The notes under the pieces: model-generated
Told to the model about the DNA's origin: nothing
Databases searched by the model: none
What the model saw: only the letters and a program-made list of their open reading frames with translations
Made by a program: the position numbers and the translations under genes
Part shown: one piece after another, positions 1-7,966 of the stretch
How the letters are laid out: every line of letters begins with the position of its first letter
How positions within the stretch are numbered: the stretch's first letter is position 1
Source: a bacterium
GTDB taxonomy: Bacteria > Acidobacteriota > Thermoanaerobaculia > Multivoradales > J023
Direction: 5' to 3'
Assembly: GCA_024226315.1 (NCBI GenBank)
Contig: JAAELT010000444.1
Span: 1-55,930 of the forward strand
DNA length: 55,930 nt

Positions 1-97
1 CGTCCTCCGTCCGGCCGAACATCGACCTTTCAGGCGCCGTTTCGTCCTCCGTCCGGCCGAACATCGACCTTTCAGGCGCCGTTTCGTCCTCCGTCCG
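1..97. repeat. 42-bp tandem direct repeat at left edge
   Basis: Two exact copies of a 42-bp unit (1-42 and 43-84) are followed by the first 13 bases of a third (85-97). The unit starts CGTCCTCCGTCCGGCCGAAC and ends GGCGCCGTTT. The window begins exactly in register with a unit, so more copies may lie to the left. Forty-two is a multiple of three, so the repeat could be the end of a repetitive coding region on either strand, but no start or stop is visible to decide. It is directly tandem with no spacer, so it is not a CRISPR array. Confidence 0.85.
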
Positions 98-199
98 CGC
101 GGACACGGCCCGTCGCGCAACTCTGCAAATGCGGTAACGGGGGTTTCATTCGACCCCGGGTGCACGGCGGGTTTCAACCCCGGGTATCCTTGGCCGATC

Positions 200-1981
200 A
201 TGCACCTGCAACCCATCGACTGGGCGATGGTCGTGACCTTCATCGGTTTCACTCTCGTCGTCGGCATCGTGGTCGCCCGCCGGGCCTCGTCGAGCGCCAG
301 CGAGTTCTTTCTCTCCGGGCGCAACATGCCCTGGTGGCTGCTCGGGGTGTCGATGGTGGCCACCACGTTCTCTACCGACACGCCGAACCTGGTCACCGAC
401 ATCGTGCGCACCAACGGCGTGGCGGGCAACTGGGTGTGGTGGGCCTTCCTGCTGACCGGCATGCTCACCACCTTCGTCTACGCGCGCTTGTGGCGCCGCT
501 CCGGGGTGGAGACCGACGTCGGCTTCTACGAGCTGCGCTATTCAGGGCCTCTCGCCGCTTTCCTGCGAGGCTTCCGGGCGGTGTACCTGGGGGCCTTCTT
601 CAACGTCATGATCATGGCTTCGGTGACGCTGGCCGCGATCAAGATCGGCGGCGCGCTGCTGGGCCTCGATGCGGCGACCACGGTGCTGATCGCCTGCACG
701 ATCACGGTGGCGTACTGCATGCTCGGCGGTCTCACCGGGGTGATCCTGACCGACTTCGTCCAGTTCGGAATCGCCATGTTCGGCTCGGTCGCCGCCGCCT
801 GGTACGCGCTGTCGCGGCCCGAGGTCGGCGGCCTCTCCGGGCTCCTGGGGCATCCCGAGATCCAGGACCGCCTGACACTGGTGCCGGACGTCGCGAGCCC
901 CGAGATCTTCGTCAGTCTGCTGGTGATCCCGCTGGCGGTGCAGTGGTGGAGCGTCTGGTACCCGGGCGCCGAGCCCGGGGGCGGCGGTTACGTGGCGCAG
1001 CGTATGCTGGCGGCGAAAAGCGAAGGCCATGCCCAGGGAGCGACTCTGCTCTTCAACGTCGCCCACTACGCGCTGCGGCCGTGGCCGTGGATCCTGGTGG
1101 CCCTCTCTTCACTCCTCGTCTTTCCCGACCTGGCATCGCTGCGCGCCGCCTTCCCGGGAGTCGAGGAAAGCGTGGTTCGTCACGACATGGCCTACGCCGC
1201 GATGCTGACCTTCCTTCCCGCCGGTCTGCTCGGGTTGGTGGTGGCGTCGCTGATCGCCGCCTACATGTCGACCATCTCGACCCACCTGAACTGGGGGGCG
1301 TCCTACCTGGTGCACGACGTCTACAAGCGGTTCGTCGCTCCTGAGGCCTCGGAGCGGCGCCTGGTGCTGGTCGGGCGCCTGTCGACGGTGGCTCTGATGA
1401 TGGTCGCGGGGCTGATCTCGCTGTGGCTCGAGAACGCGCTGCAGGCGTTCCAGATCCTGCTCCAGATCGGCGCCGGCACCGGACTGCTTTTTCTCCTGCG
1501 GTGGTTCTGGTGGCGGGTCAACGCCGCCTCGGAGCTGACGGCGATGATCGTGTCGTTCCTGGTGGCGTTCTACTTTCAGTTCGTCCACGCGCGGATGTTC
1601 GGCCTCGAGCTGGCGGCCTGGCAGCAACTGGTGATCGGTGTCGGCGTCACCACGGTGGCCTGGCTGGCGGTGGCGCTCGCGGGTACGCCGACCGACGAAG
1701 ACGTGCTGCGGAGCTTTTATCGGACTATCCGGCCGGGCGGCCGGGGCTGGGCGGCGGTGCGCCGCCGTGCCGCGGCCGACGGCGAGGTACTGCCGGACGA
1801 CGCATCGGGCCTGTCCCTGGGCATCGCCTGCATGGTGCTCGGGTCGGTGGCGGTCTACTCGGCTCTCTTCGCCACCGGTTTGTTCCTCTACGGTGACGTC
1901 GCTCCCGCGTCGGGCTTGGCGGTCCTCAGCGTGGCGTCGGCGTTGGCGATTTTTCGGCTTTGGGGCCGGCGGTCGTCCTGA
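200..1981 (+). CDS. Sodium:solute symporter (SSS family)
   Basis: Inner-membrane symporter that couples solute uptake to sodium. The 593-residue product is dominated by hydrophobic helices and has the family's N-terminal pattern: a first helix, then S-E-F-F-L-S-G-R-N-M-P-W-W, then a glycine/serine-rich second helix (VSMVATTFSTDTPN). The start at 200 is the first Met that gives a complete first helix; no good Shine-Dalgarno precedes it. A second, unrelated-in-detail SSS transporter lies at 10239-11705. The substrate cannot be read from sequence. The neighbouring NagZ, NamZ and sugar-kinase genes make GlcNAc, MurNAc or a muropeptide plausible, which is inference. It begins the plus-strand operon but is separated from the next gene by 229 bases. 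Confidence 0.9.
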   Translation: MHLQPIDWAMVVTFIGFTLVVGIVVARRASSSASEFFLSGRNMPWWLLGVSMVATTFSTDTPNLVTDIVRTNGVAGNWVWWAFLLTGMLTTFVYARLWRRSGVETDVGFYELRYSGPLAAFLRGFRAVYLGAFFNVMIMASVTLAAIKIGGALLGLDAATTVLIACTITVAYCMLGGLTGVILTDFVQFGIAMFGSVAAAWYALSRPEVGGLSGLLGHPEIQDRLTLVPDVASPEIFVSLLVIPLAVQWWSVWYPGAEPGGGGYVAQRMLAAKSEGHAQGATLLFNVAHYALRPWPWILVALSSLLVFPDLASLRAAFPGVEESVVRHDMAYAAMLTFLPAGLLGLVVASLIAAYMSTISTHLNWGASYLVHDVYKRFVAPEASERRLVLVGRLSTVALMMVAGLISLWLENALQAFQILLQIGAGTGLLFLLRWFWWRVNAASELTAMIVSFLVAFYFQFVHARMFGLELAAWQQLVIGVGVTTVAWLAVALAGTPTDEDVLRSFYRTIRPGGRGWAAVRRRAAADGEVLPDDASGLSLGIACMVLGSVAVYSALFATGLFLYGDVAPASGLAVLSVASALAIFRLWGRRSS

Positions 1982-1998
1982 TGGCCTGCGGGCGGTGC

Positions 1999-2124
1999 TC
2001 AGGCCCCCTCCAGCCTCACGACTCCCACCGAGCCGCCGCCGATCAGGACGTCGTGCTCGATCGGTTCGTTCGGCCGGCAGGCGGCGAGAGGCAGGAGCGC
2101 GATCACGAGGTGAGCTTTCGTCAT
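1999..2124 (-). pseudogene. 41-residue lipoprotein stub, possible gene remnant
   Basis: A short minus-strand frame reads MTKAHLVIALLPLAAC and then continues through EHDVLIGGG to a stop at 1999-2001. The beginning is a textbook lipoprotein signal with the lipobox PLAAC. The DVLI-GG stretch resembles the first strand of the amidohydrolase/D-aminoacylase family, usually written DVLIRGG. No continuation is present, because the stop abuts the 3' end of the symporter gene. It may be the 5' end of a deleted lipoprotein enzyme gene, a genuine micro-lipoprotein, or chance. It fills most of the 229-base gap between the symporter and the M14 gene. Confidence 0.35.
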
Positions 2125-2210
2125 ATCTTCGTCTCACGTTTGGCGGTGCGACCGCGATGCTGACGGTCGCCCGCGTTATAGACTCCGGGAGCTTTTCGGA
2201 AGAGTACAAC

Positions 2211-3869
2211 ATGCGACGTTTCAGCATCGATCGTGCCGTGGCACCGGCTGTCCTCAGTCTGGTGTTGGCGGCCGCTGCCGCGGGCCAGCCGAGTGGATGG
2301 ACGCCCGAGCAGCTGTGGCAAGCCTGGCCTGAAGCGCGGTTCGTGGACACCGCGGCACCCTGCCTGCGGCACGATGAGCTGATGTCGAGCCTCCGGTCGC
2401 TGGCGGAGCGCCACGCCGGCCGCGTGCGTCTCGAGGAGGTCGGCCGTTCGTTCCAGGATCGCGGCATCCACATGCTCACCCTCGGCCAGGGACCGCGCAA
2501 GGTCATGTTGTGGTCGCAGATGCACGGCGACGAGCCCTCCGCCACCCCGGCGCTGCTGGACCTCGCGGACTACCTCCTGGCGAACAGCGAGGAGCCTGCC
2601 GCGAGGTCGATCCTCGAGGGACTGACTCTGTTGATCGTGCCGATGGTCAATCCCGACGGCTCGGAGATCTATCAGCGCCTCAACGCTCAGGGCATCGACG
2701 TCAATCGCGATGCCTTGAACCTGGTGACCCCGGAAGGCCGTCTGCTCAAGCGCCTGCGTGACCAGCACGAGCCGATTCTGGGCTTCAACCTGCACGACCA
2801 GAACCGGCGCACGGCGGTGGGCGACACCGGCGTGCTGGCGACGGGTGCGGTGCTGGCGGTGTCCGGCGACCCGGAGGGCACTGTCACCCCGGGTCGCCTG
2901 CGGGCGAAGCGTGCCTGCTCGGCGATCGTGAAGGCGCTGGCGCCCTTCGTTCCCGGCGGCATGGCGCGCTACGACGAGGACTGGAGCCCGCGGGCATTCG
3001 GCGACAACGTCACCGCCTGGGGCACCCCGGTGGTGCTGATCGAGAGCGGCGGCGTGCCCGAAGGGCTGGGCTTTACCGACCTCACGCGCCTCAACTTCGT
3101 GGCGATCCTCACCGTGCTGCGGGACCTCGTCCGCGACGACCTCGCCGGGCACGACCCGCGGATCTACGAAGACCTGAAGCGCAATCAGAGCGACTCCTGG
3201 ATCGACGTCGCGGTACGCGGCGGCGAGATCCTGCAGCCGGGCACAGGCACGCCCTACCGTGCCGACCTGACCTTCAACCTCTCCCGCGACGACCGTCACG
3301 AGGCCGGTTGCGCCACGCCGGCACCGTCCGGCTCGTCGATCTTCGAGATCGGCGACGCTCGCTTCGTCGCCGCCGGCCGGGAGGTCGACGCCGACGGCCA
3401 CCTGATCCTGGCGCCCTTCGTCGTCGCGGTCGAGGGATGGGCTGCTCGTCGCTGGCTCGACGGCGCGTCGCTGGATCGGCTGGCGGAGCTTGGTGTCGGC
3501 GAGGTGCGTTGGGCGGTCAAGCGCCGACGGCTGCTCGACGCGATGGACCTCGCCGCCGAGCTCGCCGGGCCGGGTCGGCCTCGGCTCGAGCCGGCGATAG
3601 CAGTGGCGCCCGCTTTGCCGAGAATCTCCGGCCGGCCCGCCGAACCGGAGTCCGATTCCCTCGCCGAGGTGCTGGCTGCTCTAGGAATCTCGCCGCCCCT
3701 CGAAGGGCTATGGCCGCAGGGTGAGGCCGCTCTGCCGGGCATCCGCCGCCGGATGCCGGCTTCGTTTCTGCTGGTGACGGTCGGTCCCGACGGCGGACTG
3801 GATCTCGCGCGGGCGAGTCTCGTTTCGGCCTGGCTCGATGGAGTCGAGGCGGGGGTAGCGAATCGGTGA
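2211..3869 (+). CDS. Exported M14-family zinc carboxypeptidase-like protein
   Basis: A 552-residue protein with a cleavable signal peptide (MRRFSIDRAV...LAAAAAGQ). Zinc-ligand candidates of the M14 fold are visible: His105 and Glu108 in the MHGDEPS motif and His195 in NLHDQ. Glu278 in LIESGG is the likely general base. M14 enzymes remove C-terminal residues, and several act on peptidoglycan stem peptides. The frame is open much further upstream, but ATG 2211 is preceded by GGAAGAG at a good distance and gives a proper signal sequence. Its stop overlaps the GTG start of the NagZ fusion by four bases (GTGA), so the two are translationally coupled. A role in trimming stem peptides in the periplasm is inferred from context. 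Confidence 0.8.
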   Translation: MRRFSIDRAVAPAVLSLVLAAAAAGQPSGWTPEQLWQAWPEARFVDTAAPCLRHDELMSSLRSLAERHAGRVRLEEVGRSFQDRGIHMLTLGQGPRKVMLWSQMHGDEPSATPALLDLADYLLANSEEPAARSILEGLTLLIVPMVNPDGSEIYQRLNAQGIDVNRDALNLVTPEGRLLKRLRDQHEPILGFNLHDQNRRTAVGDTGVLATGAVLAVSGDPEGTVTPGRLRAKRACSAIVKALAPFVPGGMARYDEDWSPRAFGDNVTAWGTPVVLIESGGVPEGLGFTDLTRLNFVAILTVLRDLVRDDLAGHDPRIYEDLKRNQSDSWIDVAVRGGEILQPGTGTPYRADLTFNLSRDDRHEAGCATPAPSGSSIFEIGDARFVAAGREVDADGHLILAPFVVAVEGWAARRWLDGASLDRLAELGVGEVRWAVKRRRLLDAMDLAAELAGPGRPRLEPAIAVAPALPRISGRPAEPESDSLAEVLAALGISPPLEGLWPQGEAALPGIRRRMPASFLLVTVGPDGGLDLARASLVSAWLDGVEAGVANR

Positions 3870-6712
3870 GTCGTTTGCTGCCGTCGCTCCTCCTCGTCGC
3901 TCTCCTCTTCCCGACACAGCTGTGGGCCGACCCACCCGACCTTCCGCGCTCCGCCCGTAAATGGGTGCGCTCCACAATGAACGGTCTGACCCTCGAGCAG
4001 AAGGCGGCCCAGATGGTCATGGTGCGCGCCTATGGCATCTATCGCCACCCACGCTCCGAGGAATCGCGTGACCTGGTGGCGGCGATCCGCGATCTCGGGG
4101 TCGGCGGCGTAATCGTCTTCGACTCGGACCTCGAGTCGATCCCGCCGCTGCTCGACCGTCTGCAGGACGCCGCCGACCTGCCGCTGCTGGTGGCCGCGGA
4201 CCTGGAGCGCGGCCTGGGCTTCAGGGTGCGGCGTGGCTCGGTGTCATTTCCCCACGCCATGGCCATCGGCGCCACCTTCTCGGAGGACGCTGCACGCTTC
4301 GTCGGCGAGGTGACCGCGCGCGAGGGCCGAGCGCTGGGTATCCACTGGACCTTCGCGCCGGTGGCCGACGTGAACAACAACCCGGCCAACCCGATCATCA
4401 ACGTGCGCTCGTTCGGCGAAGATCCGGAGCTGGTGGCGCGCATGACGCGGGCGTTCGTCGAGGGCGCGCGCTCAGAAGGCATGCTGACCTCGGTCAAGCA
4501 CTTCCCGGGTCACGGCGACACGGCGATCGACTCGCACGAGGCGCTGCCCGTTCTCCAGGTCGATCGCGAGCGTCTCGAGGCTGTGGAGCTGGCACCCTTC
4601 CGCGAGGCGATCGATGCGGGCGTCGACTCGGTGATGATCGGCCACATCGCGGTGCCGTCGATCGATCCGACCGGCACGCCGGCGACTCTTTCGCGCCCGC
4701 TGTCCGCCGGTCTGTTGCGCGACGAGATGGGGTTCGAGGGAATGATCGTCACCGACGCCCTGGAGATGGAGGGCCTGCGGCCGGCCTGGGCCGGCGGCGC
4801 CGCGGTGCGCGCGGTGCAGGCGGGAACCGACGTCGTGCTGCTGCCCGCCGACACCCGCGTGGCGATCCAGTCATTGGTGCGCGCGGTGGAGGAGGGCCAG
4901 TTGACCGAAGAGCGCCTCGATGCTTCCGTGCGCCGGATCCTGGAGACCAAGGCGCGGCTTGGTTTGCACCGCCACCGGCGGGTCGACCGCGACGAGATCG
5001 GCCGTCGGGTGGCGCGGCCTGAGGACGTCCGCCGAGCGGCAGAGATGGCTCGAGCCTCGATCACGGTGGTGCGCAACGAGGGCGACGTGCTGCCGCTGGC
5101 AGCCGAAGAGTCGCCGCGCCTGTTGCACGTGGTGATCTCCGGTAGTGCCGGCTACTGGCCCACAGGCCTGCCGGAGGATGAGCTCGATGCCCGCCGAGTC
5201 GAGCTCGAGACTTACCGCCTCGGGCCGGAAGTCTCTGCCGAGACCGCCGAGGAGATCGTCGCGCTGGCGCCGGATTTCACCCACGTCGTGGTCTCGGCTT
5301 TCGTGCGGGCCGCCTCGGGAGAAACCGGTGCGGCGGAAGGCGGCCTGTCGCCGTCACAGGTACGACTCCTGGGACAGCTTCAGGAAACCGGCTTGCCGGT
5401 CGTCCTGATCTCCTTCGGCAGCCCGTATCTGCTGGCGCACGTGCCGGAGACGCCGGTCTACGTCTGTGCCTACAGCTGGGCACCGGTCAGCCGCTTGGCG
5501 GCGGTGAACGCTCTTTTTGGCGAGTCCGACATCCGTGGGCGGCTGCCGGTGAGTCTGCCGGGGCTGTACCCTTACGGCCATGGCATCGAGATCCCGAGAC
5601 GCGAGATGACGCTGCGCGCCGCGCGCCCCGAGGATGCTGGTTTCCGCCCCGGCGGCCTGGACGAGGCCGACCAGGTGCTCGACTCCTTCCTGGAGCAGGG
5701 GGCGTTCCCCGGTGGGATCGTGGCGGTCGGCTATCGAGGCAACCTCGTCCATCTTCGTCCCTTCGGCAAGCTGGCCGAAGACGCCGATGCCCCCGCCGTC
5801 GCCGCCGACACCATCTACGACCTGGCCAGCCTGACCAAGGTCATTGCCACCACCACCATGGCGATGATCCTGGTCGACGAGCAGAGCCTGGAGCTCGACA
5901 GCCCGGTGCAGGAATTCCTGCCGCGCTTCGTCGGCGAGGGCAAGGAGAAAGTGACCGTCCGGCACCTGCTGACCCACTCCTCCGGTGTCGACTGGTGGGC
6001 GCCGCTCTACGAGGAAGTTCGGGGCCAGGATGCCTATGTGGAGCGGATCCAGGCCATGGACCTGGTCTACGAGCCCGGCACCGACACCAAGTACTCGGAC
6101 CTCGGGTTGATCCTCCTGGGCGAGATCCTCGAACGCGTCGCGGGCCAGCCGCTCGACGCCTTCGTCCGCGAGCGGGTCTTCGAGTCGCTGGGCATGCACG
6201 ACACGCTGTTTCGCCCGCCGCGCGATCTGCTCGATCGGATCGCGCCGACCGAGAACGATCCCTGGCGGGGTAAGGTGTTGCGCGGCGAGGTGCACGACGA
6301 GAACGCTTCCGCCCTGGGCGGCGTGGCGCCCCATGCCGGCCTGTTCTCGACCGCCGGCGACCTGGCGCGCTTCGCCCAGATGATGGTTAACGGCGGCGTG
6401 TTGGAACATCACCGGATCGTCTCCCGCGCCACCGTCGATGCCTTCACCCGCCGCGCCGGTGTCGACGATTCCTCACGTGCCCTGGGCTGGGACACCAAGT
6501 CGCCCGAGAAATCCTCCGCCGGCTCGCTGTTCTCCCCGACTTCCTTCGGTCATACTGGTTTCACCGGCACCTCGATCTGGATCGACCCGGAGAGGGAGCT
6601 GTTCCTGATCCTGCTCACAAACCGGGTCCATCCCAGCCGCGACAACATCCTGATCCGCAAGGTCCGGCCGGCGTTGGCCGATGCGGTGGTGCGGGCTCTG
6701 GCCGAGCACTGA
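3866..6712 (+). CDS. NagZ-type beta-N-acetylglucosaminidase fused to AmiE-like serine hydrolase
   Basis: A 948-residue bimodular exported enzyme that starts at GTG (signal MSRLLPSLLLVALLF). Residues about 30-390 are a GH3 NagZ domain: KHFPGHGDT begins at Lys211, the Asp222-Ser-His224 dyad follows, and the nucleophile candidate is Asp297 in VTDALEM. After a GH3 C-terminal sandwich region, residues about 600-948 form a class C beta-lactamase/AmiE-like domain with Ser655-x-x-Lys658, Tyr743-Ser-Asp745 and His896-Thr-Gly. In Bacillus subtilis NagZ, AmiE and NamZ are separate secreted enzymes that together dismantle peptidoglycan fragments. Here the first two are one chain, and NamZ is the next gene. 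Predicted products are GlcNAc and peptide-free MurNAc. The four-base overlap with the M14 gene indicates coupled translation. Confidence 0.92.
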   Translation: MSRLLPSLLLVALLFPTQLWADPPDLPRSARKWVRSTMNGLTLEQKAAQMVMVRAYGIYRHPRSEESRDLVAAIRDLGVGGVIVFDSDLESIPPLLDRLQDAADLPLLVAADLERGLGFRVRRGSVSFPHAMAIGATFSEDAARFVGEVTAREGRALGIHWTFAPVADVNNNPANPIINVRSFGEDPELVARMTRAFVEGARSEGMLTSVKHFPGHGDTAIDSHEALPVLQVDRERLEAVELAPFREAIDAGVDSVMIGHIAVPSIDPTGTPATLSRPLSAGLLRDEMGFEGMIVTDALEMEGLRPAWAGGAAVRAVQAGTDVVLLPADTRVAIQSLVRAVEEGQLTEERLDASVRRILETKARLGLHRHRRVDRDEIGRRVARPEDVRRAAEMARASITVVRNEGDVLPLAAEESPRLLHVVISGSAGYWPTGLPEDELDARRVELETYRLGPEVSAETAEEIVALAPDFTHVVVSAFVRAASGETGAAEGGLSPSQVRLLGQLQETGLPVVLISFGSPYLLAHVPETPVYVCAYSWAPVSRLAAVNALFGESDIRGRLPVSLPGLYPYGHGIEIPRREMTLRAARPEDAGFRPGGLDEADQVLDSFLEQGAFPGGIVAVGYRGNLVHLRPFGKLAEDADAPAVAADTIYDLASLTKVIATTTMAMILVDEQSLELDSPVQEFLPRFVGEGKEKVTVRHLLTHSSGVDWWAPLYEEVRGQDAYVERIQAMDLVYEPGTDTKYSDLGLILLGEILERVAGQPLDAFVRERVFESLGMHDTLFRPPRDLLDRIAPTENDPWRGKVLRGEVHDENASALGGVAPHAGLFSTAGDLARFAQMMVNGGVLEHHRIVSRATVDAFTRRAGVDDSSRALGWDTKSPEKSSAGSLFSPTSFGHTGFTGTSIWIDPERELFLILLTNRVHPSRDNILIRKVRPALADAVVRALAEH

Positions 6713-6730
6713 CGCAGGCCTGCGAGACGG

Positions 6731-7966
6731 ATGCCCAGACCCGCGACGGTCCGTGCCGCGATCGTCTGGCAGGCGGTGCTTCTGATCGCCTGCGGTTCCC
6801 CCGCTGATCGAGCGCCGGAGCCCGCGCACACCGTCCGCGTTGGGCTCGAACGGCTCGAGACGGCGAAGTTGGAGGGCAAACGCCTGGGTCTGATCGTCCA
6901 CGGTGCCTCGGTCACCACGGACGGCCGGCACGCCATCGATGTGCTGCGGGACCAAGGCCTGAACGTCGTGCGCCTGTTCACCCCCGAGCACGGCCTGCGC
7001 GGTCGGGCGGCGGCGGGGGAGGCGGTGGCCAGCGGGCGCGATCCGGCCAGCGAGCTTCCGGTCGTCAGCCTCTACGGCGAGCACAAGAAGCCGCGGTCGG
7101 AGGATCTCGCGGGGCTGGACGCCCTGGTCTTCGACCTACAGGGCGCCGGGGTGCGGTTCTATACCTTCGTCTCGACAATGATCCTGTCTCTGGAAGCGGC
7201 GGCAGAAGCCGAGTTGGAATTCGTCGTGCTCGATCGCCCCAACCCGCTCGGCGGCGAACGGATCGAGGGGCCGGTGGCGGCGCCGCGCGACATCGTGCCG
7301 TCGAGCTTCGTCAACCTGGCGCCGGGCCCCCTGGTCCATGGCCTGACGATGGGGGAGATGGCCCGCCTGGTCAACGCTGGCCTGCCCGAGCCTGCGCGGC
7401 TCAGTGTCGTGGCGATGAGTGGCTGGCGGCGCGACATGACCTGGAGCGACACCGGGCGACCCTGGGTTCCGCCGTCACCCAACCTGCGTAGCGCCGAGGC
7501 GGCGCTGGCCTATCCCGGCGTCGCTCTGCTGGAGGCCACCAACGTCTCCGAGGGTCGCGGTACCCCCCGGCCGTTCCTGTTTTTTGGCGCACCGTGGTTG
7601 GATCTCTCGTGGAAGCCTGGCTCCGTATCGGGCTTCGAGCTGTCTGTCATGCGTTTCACGCCGCTGGGCTCGACCGCGGCGCCCCATCCCAAGTACCGGG
7701 ATGAGGAGTGCGCAGGATTTCGGGTACGGGTTACCGATCCTGCGACGGCGGAGCCATATCGCCTGGGGTTGACCCTGCTCGAATCACTGGCGGCCAGGGA
7801 GGGTTTCGAGTGGCGTCGAGGGGGCGAGGCCTTGACCTGGCTGCTCGGCACCGATCGGGTCTTCCGCGACCTGAGCGCCAGCCGATCGGTGGAGGAGATC
7901 CTGGCGGCGGACGAGGCCGATCACGCCGCTTGGCGCGCGCGGCGTCGGCCGGCGTTGCTCTACTGA
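6731..7966 (+). CDS. NamZ-like exo-beta-N-acetylmuramidase (DUF1343) lipoprotein
   Basis: A 411-residue protein of the DUF1343 family, whose characterised member NamZ (GH171) releases MurNAc from non-reducing ends. The family signature FTPEHGLRG is present, with Glu86 as the likely catalytic acid, followed by DLQGAGVRFYTF and the PSPNLRS region. The N-terminus ends in LLIACGS, a lipobox, so the protein is probably membrane-anchored outside the cytoplasm. It starts 18 bases after the NagZ-AmiE stop. The stop at 7964-7966 overlaps the end of the convergent S41 gene, leaving no room for a conventional terminator. NagZ plus NamZ side by side is the hallmark of exolytic peptidoglycan salvage. Confidence 0.92.
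   Translation: MPRPATVRAAIVWQAVLLIACGSPADRAPEPAHTVRVGLERLETAKLEGKRLGLIVHGASVTTDGRHAIDVLRDQGLNVVRLFTPEHGLRGRAAAGEAVASGRDPASELPVVSLYGEHKKPRSEDLAGLDALVFDLQGAGVRFYTFVSTMILSLEAAAEAELEFVVLDRPNPLGGERIEGPVAAPRDIVPSSFVNLAPGPLVHGLTMGEMARLVNAGLPEPARLSVVAMSGWRRDMTWSDTGRPWVPPSPNLRSAEAALAYPGVALLEATNVSEGRGTPRPFLFFGAPWLDLSWKPGSVSGFELSVMRFTPLGSTAAPHPKYRDEECAGFRVRVTDPATAEPYRLGLTLLESLAAREGFEWRRGGEALTWLLGTDRVFRDLSASRSVEEILAADEADHAAWRARRRPALLY

Noticed and set aside
1..97. Possible CRISPR array
   Set aside because: The units are directly tandem with no variable spacers and no cas gene is nearby.
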